Source: CAWBOY01 sp963790585
GTDB lineage: Bacteria > Planctomycetota > Planctomycetia > Gemmatales > Gemmataceae
Assembly (NCBI GenBank): GCA_963790585.1
Contig: CAWBOY010000004.1
Coordinates: 682,001-746,000 of the forward strand
DNA length: 64,000 nucleotides
Reading direction: 5' to 3'
The first letter of the stretch is position 1; the number at the start of each line of letters is the position of its first letter. The translations under genes and the position numbers were made by a program. The notes beneath the pieces are model-generated. The model searched no databases. It was not told where the DNA came from and saw only the letters and a list, made by a program, of their open reading frames with translations. This document shows, one piece after another, positions 41,149 to 51,440 of the stretch.

Positions 41149-44100
41149 TTAAGGCCGAGCGGCTGGAGCCGTCACCCCCGAATAGATCGGAGGTTGTGCC
41201 GGGTTGATGTGGACTGGAACCGACGGTGGCGTCTGTGCCGGGACTTGAGCCGTCGTGTTCGCCGCGTTGTCCGTGCCAGGCGGCGCCGCAACTGGTTGTG
41301 CTTGCGGCGCTGGCGTCTGGTACGTGAACGGCGACTGTGCCGTGCTCGCGGTCGTCGGGGCCTTCGGTGTCACCGAAGACTGACTATTCACCCCAGGAGG
41401 CGGGAGCTGGTCAGCGCTCCGAGGTTGATAAACCGGAGCCGATCCCTGCGGCACCATGTACGGAGCTGTCGGCGGCACCAGGATTGGCGAAGGCGAATAA
41501 CCCGGAGGAGCCAGATCGGTGGTCGGCAACCCCGAGATCAAGCCTTCCTGAGGAGCATCGCAGGCCGCCCCGGATCCGCCGTGGAGGCCAGAGCCCACCG
41601 GGTGCGGCAGAATCGGTTCGATGTTGGTGGTTCCATGAAACCGCATGACGTCGCCGAGAATCCAGTCCATGCGCTGGGCTTCTTCGGCCAACATCCGGTT
41701 CGCCTCCGCCTTGTTGCGAACGATATGCGGCGTCAGGATGACCATCAATTCGGTCTTGTTCTTGTACTGCGTTCGATAACGGAAGGCAGCACCGATGCCG
41801 AAGGGCAAGTCGCCCAACACCGGAATCTTATTCTCCGCTTTCTCATCTCGCTTGGCGATGAGGCCGCCGAGAGCTACCGTTTCGCCGTCCTGGGCTATGA
41901 CGGTAGTCGAAAGATTCTGGACATTGAACGCCGTGGCCGTCGTGCCGTTGCCGATCGGGATCTGCGTCGGTGCTACCGACGAGATTTCCGGGACGACACG
42001 CATCAACACCCGACCGTCAGGAGTGATTCGCGGCACGACTTGCAACTGGATACCAACGTCGCGATAGGTAACGCTGTTCGTAATAATGCCGGTGGCGGTG
42101 ACATTACTACCGGTGATGTAGGGCACGCTCTGGCCAACCAGGATGCTGGCTGACTGGTTATCCAGTGTCGTGATCTGCGGCCGGCTCAGGATGTCGACGC
42201 GGCCCTGTTGCTTCAAAGCTCGGATGAGCAGGTTGAAGCTATCGCTCGCTGCCGAGAAGACGAAGCCGCCGACGCCGCTGACCGGCGAGACGCGGCCTAC
42301 ACCCAGGGCACCGAGGCCTTGATAGCCGACGAGAGATGGGCTGACGGCCGGGTTGACGTTGTTCGCCAGGCTCGTGTTGGAGCCGCCGAAATTGAAGCCG
42401 GTCAACGAGGTCGGGTTTTGCGTACCGCTCACGGTCACGCCGGGGGGGATGACACCACCCGTGGCGTTCGCGTAGCTGACGGTACTCGTGCCCGCGAAGC
42501 CCGAGGCCGGGAACAGGCTGCGATTGAAGACGACCGGCGTCTGCAAACCGATTTCGACGCCGAATTCTTCGCTGCCCGTCAGGTCGACTTCAGCAACGAG
42601 GCACTGAATCACGACCTGCGGCACGTCCGCATCTAGTTCGTGAATCAGGTGCATCACGGTCTCAAAAGTCTGTTCCGATGTGCTGATCAGCAACTTGTTG
42701 GTGATCGGCTCCGGAACAATCACAACTTCTCGGTTGAAATCGATGGTCGTCGGCAATTCACCGGCGTTACGCAATACCGTGATTTCATTCGTAAAGAAAG
42801 TTGTCAAACTGTTGGCCACGTCGGTCGCCGAGGCGTTGCGCAGGTGGAAGACATCCTGTCGGCGGCGTTTTTCAGGAGCCTGTTCTTCGTCCAGGCGATA
42901 AACAAGGCCCTCGATAATCGCCACGTTCGACGGACTGCCCGCGATGACGAGGCTGTTCGTGCGATCGTCGACGGTTACACGCAAATCAAGCAGCGGCGGA
43001 CCATCGCTCCCACTGCCTCCGAGTGACAACTCCAAGGGAGTTTGCTGACCCGTGGCCGAAGTCGTGGTAGTGGTGGTCGTTGTACCAGTCGGACGAGCGC
43101 CGCTGTCGGCGCCGTGCCGAGGAACAATTGCTGGATCGTGCTCGCCAGTATCGTGGCATCGGCTCGCTTGAGCTTGATGATGCGGACCTGAGCGAAGACC
43201 GAGCGATCCAGGGTCTCGATCACTGCTTCCAGTAGCTTAATGCTGGCTGGGGGAGCAGCAATGATCAGGCTGTTAGAGCGTGGATCGGAGTTGATGTGTA
43301 TGTCTTCCAACACATTCGACTCAAGGACCCCGCGCGGTTTGCCCTGGCTGTCGTACCACTGGAAGCTCAGAGAGGTCGACTTCGTCGGCGTATTGGCCGG
43401 CGGCGTCGTGTTGGTGTTGCGAATCGGTTGAGCCGCGGCATTGGCGCCTATCGCGCCCGTTGCGACACCCGGCGTCACCGGCGGCACCGTGTTGGGAATG
43501 ATCCCATCGGTGATCGCCTTCGACAAGAGAGCGGACAACGCATCGGAATTGGCATGTTTGAGCGGGATCACGCGCAATTCGTTGACCGCCTTGCTGCCGT
43601 TGGTATCGAGGAAGTGAATGATGTCCTCGATCTCGGCCATATCCGCAGGCGATGCCTGCACCAAGACGGTGTTGCTGCTGTCGTCGAAGGTAAAGCGGAC
43701 GAGGTTCTGCGAGGCCGCTTCGCCGTAACGCGAGATATAGAAGTTGGACAGCATCTGGCTGACGTGCGACGCCGAAGCCTTCTTGAGCTGGAAGGGCTTA
43801 GCTTGCATCGTCCCGCTCGGCGGGTGGTCCAGCTTCTTGATCTCCTCTTGCACATAGTCGAGTCGGCTTTCCGGCGCGGCAATCACGATCGAATTGAACC
43901 GCGGTAGCGGCAGCAGACCGACCGACGAAGGACGCTGTTGCGTCTGGGTGAAATTGCCGATCGGCGACGACGTCTGCGTTCCGACAGCACCTGGACCAGG
44001 AACGTTGCCCGAGGGCGTGACCACCACGCGCTGGAACAACTGGTTCAGGATATTCGAGACGCTGACCGCATCCGCGAACTCGAGCGGTACGACGCGGGTG

Positions 44101-47100
44101 CTGATCTCCGATCCCTTGCTGGTCGATCGGATGAACTCGATGATCTCGAGGACCGCCGCGACGTCCTCAGGATTGGTGCCGCTGACCACGATGATGCCGA
44201 GGTCAGGCAACGGTTCCGCGATGACTGGCTGCCGTGGGATGCGGAGGATCTGCTCCACCTGGCCCACCGCTGGTACCTTCGGCGGTTGTCCGCCGACTTT
44301 CGGGTCACCGGGTTTCGGTTGATCGCCGGGCTTGGGCTGCTCGGTCGGTTTGGGCTGCTCGGCTGGTTTATCTTGCGGTGCGACAAGGCGAACCGGTTGG
44401 ATAGAGCCGGAGCCGGTCGCCCGGTCAGCCTCTTGGCTGACCGGAGCGCCCTGTTGTTGGTTCGAGGTGTGGATTACAGTTGTCGAGTCAAGTTGAGGAT
44501 CGAAGAGGGTCGGCTGGACATCCATGTCCGCCTGCTCAAAAAAATCGCGCCCTCCAGGAAGGTCAGACATTGTCGTCTGGCCACCTCGGGTTGCGCCGCG
44601 GCACCGCGGCCTCCGCCGCCACCGCCAGCTGGAGCTGCACCGCCACCGCCCGCTCCTCGGCCGCCGCAGCACCCATTCCGCCAGCGCCCATTCCGCCAGC
44701 GCGCCATGCCACCGGCGCCCATGCCACCACGCCAAAGCCGCCGCCACCGGGACCGCCACCGAAGCCGCCGCCGCCAGGGCCGCGACCGCCAGCGACCAAA
44801 GCCGCCGGGACCGCCGCCACCTGGGCCGCCGCCGAAGCCGCCACCCGGGTTCCCGCCGAATCCGCCGCCCTGGTTACCGCCGAAGCCACCCTGGTTGCCA
44901 CCAAAGCCGCCGGTTTGGGTGTTCGCCCCAGGTCGAACCGTCGTGCTGCGACGACCTTGGAGGGCGTCGATCGCCTGCTCGACCGAATATGGATCGATAC
45001 CCTTAAGCGAGACAATTTTCACGACCCGCGTTTCCTTCGCGGCCAGATCGAGTTGTTTCGCCAGCTTCTGAATATCGTCCTTCAATGCTTCATTGCAATT
45101 GAGAACGATGCGATTGGTTTTGTCATCGACGCCGATGGTCAAGCCAACCGGGCGAGGCTGACCGTCCGGCCCGATATTCCTCGTCGGGATCGTCGACAAT
45201 CCACTCTGAGCCGCTCCGAACGATGCGAGACCCGCACCGGGCCCGCGAGGATCCTTGTCCATCTGTTGGCGATAGACGTCACGAATCACGCTGGCCACAT
45301 CGTAGGCCGTGGCATACTCGAGCTTGTCGAGGATCCAGGTCCGCATGGTGGCTTTCGAGTCGCTGTCACCGACATCGATCGCTCGATCAAGTAGCTTCTT
45401 GATCGTCAGCAGATCGAGCGGGTTTGCCCGAACAAGCAGTGAGTTCGTGCCAGGATCGGCAACGATGCGAACGCGATTGGGGGCGGGATTGGTCGGCGGA
45501 GCAGCGGCCGGAGCGCCGAACTGCTGGAACATGGCAGCCATGCCGCCGCGACCGCCGCCTGGAAAACCTCCGCCTGGAGCCGCTGCCGCGGCAGCCGCTT
45601 TCGGAGTGCCGTTGAAGGCCTCATCCAAAACTTTGGCCGCCTCGATCGCGCTGGCGTTCTTCAGGTGGATGATCTCGAAATCACCCTCGCCCGCCGATGT
45701 CGTCAGCAGCCGAACGAGTTCGTTTACCAGGGCTAAGGCCGCTGGATCATCAGACGTGACAATCAGCCGATTGCCGAAAGCTGTGATCCGCACCGGCGCA
45801 TCGGAGCGACCGGGGAGATTGTCTTTTTTCGGATCCTTTTTATCTTGAGGATCTTTGAGGTGAGGAGCATCGCCCGGATTTTGCTCATAGCTGACCGGTT
45901 GGAAACCGTTGGCTGGTTTGGCGACCCCCTTACTCATCGAGGGGTCTTTTTTCGGATCAGGCTTCTTCTCTTCCGGCTTGGTTTCCTTCTTCGGCTCACC
46001 ACCGGGACGGATGACTTCGACCGGATTCTTACGCATGCCGGACATCAGCTCCTGGAGAGCCTCGGCCAGCGTGGCAGCGCTGCCCTTGTCCAAAGTGATG
46101 ACGCGCATCGTACCGCTGCCCATGCCAAGGCCGCCTGTGCCGGCCAGGACGTCAAGGGCCGCCCTTCACATCAGCCAATTGAGCTTTTGAACCACGAACG
46201 ACGACCTTGTTCTGGTCAGCGTCCGCGCTGATAAACACCGACCCGCCTGTGCTAATGTTACCAAACATATCCTTGAGCTGACTGGCTATCTTCGTCGCGT
46301 CTTGAGCTCCAACGTCATAGCTAATTGTCGAAGCCCCATTTTCGGTGCCGTCACCGATCAACTTGCCAATGTTGAGATGATCTTCCGGACCGGCGTAAAC
46401 GATAATCGAATTCGTGCCTGACGGTAGAATTCGAACATTCGGCGAGAGCTTGTAGGCGTCAATGATTGCCTTGACGATGTTCTCCGAGTTTCCGGTCGGT
46501 ACGTTGTACGTTCTCAGGATCGGATCGCCGGAGACGACTGGCTTTTGACCGTTTTTCTGAATATCAAGCTCGGTCAATATCTTCTTGGCTTCTGCGATCT
46601 TGTTCGCCGGGCCAGTTACCAGCACGGTATTGTGACTCTCGTCCATGGCGATGTAATGCATGCGCAGCTTCGGCACGATCACAGCCTGACGCCCAGCATT
46701 GGGATTCATGGCCGCCATCGGATCGAAAGCACCAAAATTGGGGAATTGTGGTTGTGGATTACCGCCACGACCCCCGGGACCTCGGTTCCCTGTATTCGCA
46801 TCCGCTGCGCCGCCAAGCACGTCCTTGGGGTCACCCATCAACGTTTTGAGGATCGCCATGGCGTCACGCGCCTGGATATACTTGCATTCATGCTTGTAGG
46901 TCTGCGTGTTGCCGGTTTCCTCTTTCTCCAGTTTCAAAATCATGTCACGCAGGCGGATCAGATTGCCTGCCGTGTCCTGAAGATAGAGTTGATTGGTGCT
47001 CGTGATCGACGAGACTTCGCCGAATGGCCCGAGGAGTTTCTTGAGGTCGGGCGAGATGTCCTCGGCCACCAGCGTCTTGAGCGCGATGATCGTGCGGACC

Positions 47101-47612
47101 ATCTCATTGGCCCCGTGGCGCTCGAGATCCTCCGGCTTCACTTCTTCGAGCCAGACCGGATCGATCTTTTCCGAGGCCGGTACCAGAGTGAACGACCGTG
47201 ATCGATTGATCAAGACGTACTTCTGGGTCGCCTCGTTGGCCAGCAGGCCCTCGTTTAAGAGATCGATGATCTCATAAATCGAGAATTTCGCGTCCATCGG
47301 CGTCAGCAGCGTGAGCGACCCGGTCGGCTTCCACGACGAGACGACGTTTTTCCCTGTCAATTCCGTCAACCAGGCGAGAACCTTGTCCCACGACTGGCCG
47401 TTTTTGTCGAACTTGTATTTTTTTTCTGCCCAGGGGTCAGAGAATTTTTCAGCCTTATCGGCTTTCTCTGCCTTGCCCATCGGCTGCTTGACTTCCTGGG
47501 CCGACAACGGTCCAGAAGCCAAGTGGGACAAGCTTGCCGCTCCAAAAAGGAGTACGGCCAAGCCGGCAACGCGCAAAGCGCGTGGCCGCCCGTCGGCTGC
47601 GTTAGTGTGCAT
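41149..47612 (-). CDS. gspD: Giant type II secretion secretin GspD (several apparent frameshifts)
   Basis: About 2150 residues, some three times the usual GspD. The signal peptide (ALRVAGLAVLLFGAASLSHL) is followed by many N1/NolW-type ring domains (SVFISADADQNKVVVRGSKA, NRVRIVADPGTNSLLVRANP, RSNSLIIAAPPASIKLLEAV, NKLLISTSEQTFETVMHLIH). The C-terminal secretin barrel has VVIQCLVAEVDLTGSEEFGV, DVGIQLQVVPRITPDG, VALGGLIAKRDEK and KTELMVILTPHIVRNK, then a Pro/Gln-rich tail. Frames change near 46145, several times in a Gly-rich tract (44560-44930) and near 43110. ATG 47612 is chosen because it opens the signal peptide. Confidence 0.9.
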
Positions 47613-47929
47613 ACGATTACCCTGCCTCGGGTCGCGAAATTTAGGGATTGGACCCACATAACGACCGCCCCTGCAACTGTCTAGTGCAGGTTGCTGCCCC
47701 CCATACCGAACAGCAGCGGCCGATTGCCGACGACAGTACCCTTGCTCTTCCTACTATCGGCAAAATCCATACAGACTATTGAGTAGACTGCTCAATTCTT
47801 CCATTAGCTAGTTAAAAAGACTTCAGAAGTTCGCTTTTTGGGCCGAAAGGCAGAAAATAGGGCGCTTGGCGGGATCGCGAGGGCGTTTTGCGCTCTCATT
47901 TAGCTTTCGCGATCGGCCGGGGATCTATA

Positions 47930-48263
47930 CCCAGGGTGCGCTGCGCCCCCTCAGGCATCACGTTAAGGAATCGAGCCTGTTTTTCGCCCCGGTAGGGGCG
48001 AAGGGCTGTAGCCACGGGTGAAGCGTAGCCCGCCGCGAGGCGGGCGAAGCGGAACCCGTGGTCCAGGTGCGATTTATGTGTCTTTCGCCCCGGAGGGGCG
48101 AGGGAATCCGTCGCCCCTCCGGGGCGAAAAACAGCCTACCTTACACGTTACCACTGGTTGCGCTTCGCTCCACCCGTGGGTACAATCCTTCGCCCTTTCG
48201 GGGCGAAAAACGTCAGTACAAGGTTTAACTTGACGCCTATGGGGTCGCGGAGCGCACCCTGGG
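47930..48263. repeat. Nested inverted-repeat cluster between gspM and gspD
   Basis: The outer arms (47930-47949 cccagggtgcgctgcgcccc; 48241-48263 inverse with small gaps) enclose four copies of a cgcccc-nnn-ggggcg palindrome (near 47984, 48085, 48111 and 48190) and a ccacgggt...acccgtgg palindrome (48012-48061). The 671 nt between gspD and gspM holds no gene. Such a structure would hinder readthrough, so gspD may have its own promoter in 47613-47930. Confidence 0.85.
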
Positions 48264-48284
48264 AGCGTTTCCGCTCGATATTCG

Positions 48285-49679
48285 TCAGTCCGAGTCTTTC
48301 GGAGGCGCCACCGTCGCGAGTGGGCCAAGGATCATGTTAACTTGAGGTACCGGCTGTTGCAGCCCGTCGCTAACGGACTGGCCAATCTCCATCCGATAAA
48401 TCTTATGGTTGCAATAGAAGAAAAACAGCCGCTTTTGAATATCCACAACCGTGCAGTGATTCAGTACGTTTTCAAATCGATCGACGACGTCGAAATTTGT
48501 ATTGCTGGAAATTCCACCAATCCATAGTGGAATCTCCTTGTACCCGGCCGCTTTCTTGCCTTCGGCTTCCTGCTCGCGCCTGCTCTGGTCGGCCAGGTGG
48601 ATCGTCCGCTTCATACCTACTTGTTGGTAGGACGTAAATTTGACGAACGGTAGGACCTCTTCCGGCTTCTCGCTCCCTTTACCGAGGCCTCCCGTCGAGC
48701 CGGTTGGGCCCAGGAAGATATTATTCTTGAGGCTATCGACGAGACCGCCACGGTCCGGCGCGAGCACGGAGGGGAGCGGAGGCAACATTTTCTCGATGGC
48801 CAACGGTGTGATCGAACCTAGCTCATCGGCGACCTTGTTAGTGGCCAGCAGCGTCGTGGCGTTGCCGAAGTTTTTCAGGGTGTCGAGCATTTTCTTGGTC
48901 GACAGTAATTCTCGGGCACGTGAGTCGTCGCCGAGCTGCTCTTTGGCCAGCTTCTTCGCGGTTGAGAGCAAATCTTTTGCCAACTTGTCGGCGACCGGTA
49001 TCGGCGTCCGTTCTTCCTTGAGCTTATCGGCCACCTTCTCGGCGGCGCGTTTGTCGGAGCCGAGGACGATGAAGGCGTCGACGTCGATCGAGACGTCCAG
49101 GTCACCGCCCGTCGAGCCGCGCCGGGCCGTCGTCGAGGCTTTTTTGACCATGAAGCCACGGATCTGATGCAAATACTTCGCCTCGTAGAAGTTTTCGAAT
49201 CCCTTCAGCAAACCTTCGAGATTGGTGCTACCAGAGACGTTAAACTTGATGTTGTAGAAGAGCGGAGTCTTGTCTTTTTCCGCGGCCTTTTGGTTGACGC
49301 CACCCTTCAAGTCGGCGTCTTGGATGAGCGTTTTGGTGTTTTTGAACCCGGCGTCCATGAAGATCTGGGCCAGCTTTTTTTCGTAGGCAACTTGCGTCGC
49401 CTTGATAAACTCTCCCTGAGTTATCGTGGGATCACTTTCTGGGAGCGTGGCCAATTCCCAGACGGCCAGTCGCGGCGACAGTTCCTCGGCGTGTTTGATT
49501 TTGATTTCTTCATCGCCCAGCTCGTTTTTCTTGGTGGTCAATTCCTTTTGAGCCGTTTCGACGTCCTTGGCCGCGGTTGAGAGGGGGACATACACAAACT
49601 GGTAGCCCACCACAAAAACAACCACCAGCCCCATCATCACTCCCAGCGACCAAGCCAGGTATCGCTCGCGCACGTTCAT
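48285..49679 (-). CDS. GspM/PilO-like inner-membrane assembly protein
   Basis: A 464-residue protein with one N-terminal membrane helix (YLAWSLGVMMGLVVVFVVGY), then a coiled-coil stretch (VETAQKELTTKKNELGDEEI) and a periplasmic domain. This is the plan of GspM/PilO, but far longer than the usual 160-210 residues. It lies between the gspL-like gene and gspD. The assignment rests on topology and position. Confidence 0.7.
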   Translation of the reverse strand: MNVRERYLAWSLGVMMGLVVVFVVGYQFVYVPLSTAAKDVETAQKELTTKKNELGDEEIKIKHAEELSPRLAVWELATLPESDPTITQGEFIKATQVAYEKKLAQIFMDAGFKNTKTLIQDADLKGGVNQKAAEKDKTPLFYNIKFNVSGSTNLEGLLKGFENFYEAKYLHQIRGFMVKKASTTARRGSTGGDLDVSIDVDAFIVLGSDKRAAEKVADKLKEERTPIPVADKLAKDLLSTAKKLAKEQLGDDSRARELLSTKKMLDTLKNFGNATTLLATNKVADELGSITPLAIEKMLPPLPSVLAPDRGGLVDSLKNNIFLGPTGSTGGLGKGSEKPEEVLPFVKFTSYQQVGMKRTIHLADQSRREQEAEGKKAAGYKEIPLWIGGISSNTNFDVVDRFENVLNHCTVVDIQKRLFFFYCNHKIYRMEIGQSVSDGLQQPVPQVNMILGPLATVAPPKDSD

Positions 49680-49754
49680 TTGAGATTATGCTCCGGTATG
49701 ATCTACTTAGTTATAATCGAAATCAGTTCGCAAAATTCGGTTCTCGGAAGCGCA

Positions 49755-51230
49755 CTAAAGACCCTTCGCATTCGTCCTGAAGTCCACTGGGGCGCGGCGC
49801 TTGATTCTTACCGTGACCGTGAACTTGGAATCGTTCTCGATTTTGGGCGGGTCGGGGCTGTAAAAGTTCGTGTGCTTGGGATCCGCCTTGTCCTTCACAT
49901 CCTGGCGGAAGGCGTCCACGAGTTTATCCACGGCAGTACGGTTGTAGCCGCGCTGGATCGTGCCCGTAATGACCAGACGAGCCACGTAGGGGTCGCCTTC
50001 CTTGTGATTCAATGGCTCGCCTTTTAGCGAGTCGACACGCAAGGCGGCAGAGTCGAGCCGAGTCGCCAGGGCTTCGATTTCGTCCGCCCAAACGACTGAT
50101 TGCACATCGTCGAGAGCCTTAATGCGCTTGCCCTCGGGTATGAGGCGAGCGAGCTGATTCTTGATGAGCAACGTTTGGCTTCGGAGCTCATCGGCGTCTC
50201 TCTTGCGGTCGGCAACAACGCTGCGAGTAATCATCAGGAGAGCGATCACCACCACCGCGGCCGCGACGACGCTCGGAATGAGGATGCGATAGTTGATTTT
50301 GCCCGGCGCCTTGGGCTGGCGCGGGTGGATGAAGTTGATCGGCAGCCCTTGGCTTTCAGCGCGAGCGTATAACAAGCCGACCGCACCGGCGAACGAGCCG
50401 CGCAGGGCCGGCGGCAGTTCGATCGCGTCTTGCCGGGCGAACGGGTCGAGTACCGCGATCGGCAGATCGGGCAACATATCGGTCAGCGTCTCGCGCAGCT
50501 CGGCAGAGGCGCCAGCCAGGTAGAGATTGCCGGCGGGCGACTGCGGGAATTGACCTCCATGGACGGTCAAGCTGCGGCGAATATCGGCGGCAAGATTGGG
50601 CCCAACCGCAAGTGATCGAGCCAACAACAGTTGTGGGCCACGGTAAACGCAGAATTCCGCCCAGTGGTCAGCCACGACGACCACGGCAATGGCCGCGGCT
50701 TCCAACTCCGGCGGAATCGCGCCCGGATGCGAACGAGACACCGCCGCGATGCCATACGGTCGCGGCGACAGCGCGACGAGCTTGAGACCCGCGCTCTTGG
50801 CGAGATCCTGATAGGCTTTGACCAGCAGACGCCGAGCGATCATGACGAGCGAACGCTTTTCAGCGGTATTGATGCTCGCCTGACCTGGCGCATAATCGAG
50901 AACGACTTCGTCCGCTGCTTCCGTCAGCTCTTTGAAAGCTTGAAAGCGGACAACGGCTGGTTCTTCAGGGGCCGGCACGGCCGGGTAACGCAGGTCCTTG
51001 ACCTGAAGACGATCGCGGCCGATACAGGCCAGGAGCGGCGCGGGAGCGATGCCCGCCTCCTTGAGCCGTTCTTTGAGCAGTTTGCCAAGAGCCTCGGCAT
51101 CGCCGGGATTTGGCGTGCGCTCTTCGTGCCAAACGGCCGCCTGCTGCACGATCACTTTGCCGCCGGCGATATTCGCCGCGACCGCGTGCAATTGATTTTG
51201 ATCCCAGTCGATCGCTATGAAACGAGCCAC
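49755..51230 (-). CDS. GspL/PilM-PilN-like cytoplasmic-membrane protein
   Basis: GTG 51230 (VARFIAIDWDQNQLHAVAAN) with GGGAGA upstream gives about 491 residues. The first 300 residues are actin-like (PilM/GspL cytoplasmic domain). One membrane helix follows (ILIPSVVAAAVVVIALLMIT), then a coiled coil and a small PilN-like periplasmic domain ending in VTVRIKRRAP. The fusion of PilM- and PilN-like parts equals the GspL design, which links the GspE ATPase to GspM. The frame runs up to 51260 but without a better start. Confidence 0.82.
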   Translation of the reverse strand: MARFIAIDWDQNQLHAVAANIAGGKVIVQQAAVWHEERTPNPGDAEALGKLLKERLKEAGIAPAPLLACIGRDRLQVKDLRYPAVPAPEEPAVVRFQAFKELTEAADEVVLDYAPGQASINTAEKRSLVMIARRLLVKAYQDLAKSAGLKLVALSPRPYGIAAVSRSHPGAIPPELEAAAIAVVVVADHWAEFCVYRGPQLLLARSLAVGPNLAADIRRSLTVHGGQFPQSPAGNLYLAGASAELRETLTDMLPDLPIAVLDPFARQDAIELPPALRGSFAGAVGLLYARAESQGLPINFIHPRQPKAPGKINYRILIPSVVAAAVVVIALLMITRSVVADRKRDADELRSQTLLIKNQLARLIPEGKRIKALDDVQSVVWADEIEALATRLDSAALRVDSLKGEPLNHKEGDPYVARLVITGTIQRGYNRTAVDKLVDAFRQDVKDKADPKHTNFYSPDPPKIENDSKFTVTVRIKRRAPVDFRTNAKGL

Positions 51231-51265
51231 GATTGGCAGTCTCCCAAGAAGATGTCTCAATGTAG

Positions 51266-51392
51266 TGCCTTGTCCAGACTAACTTTTCGGGTGGCACAGA
51301 CATTCTTGTCTGTGCAGGAAGCCGACGGCCGTGCTTTTTGCCGCACAGACAGGAATGTCTGTGCCACCCATAAATTTAGTCTGGACTAGGCA
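51266..51392. repeat. Inverted repeat, 50 bp arms, between gspK and gspL
   Basis: Arms 51266-51315 and 51343-51392 match at 45 of 50 around a 27 nt centre; gggtggcacagacattc is part of each arm. The arms contain a nested short palindrome, cagacattcttgtctg. It lies exactly between the gspK stop and the gspL start. Confidence 0.92.
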
Positions 51393-51440
51393 GTAGGTTG
51401 TCTGACTGACTCCCGATCTCACTCACCAGCCGCAACGCCC

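Noticed and set aside
41194..42153. Long plus-strand Arg-rich frames opposite gspD
   Set aside because: They are antisense frames of a GC-rich gene with no domain content; the minus-strand frame has clear secretin motifs.
48018..48340. Short frames across the repeat cluster (SPRRGD..., PEGRGN...)
   Set aside because: They are translations of the cgcccc/ggggcg palindromes.
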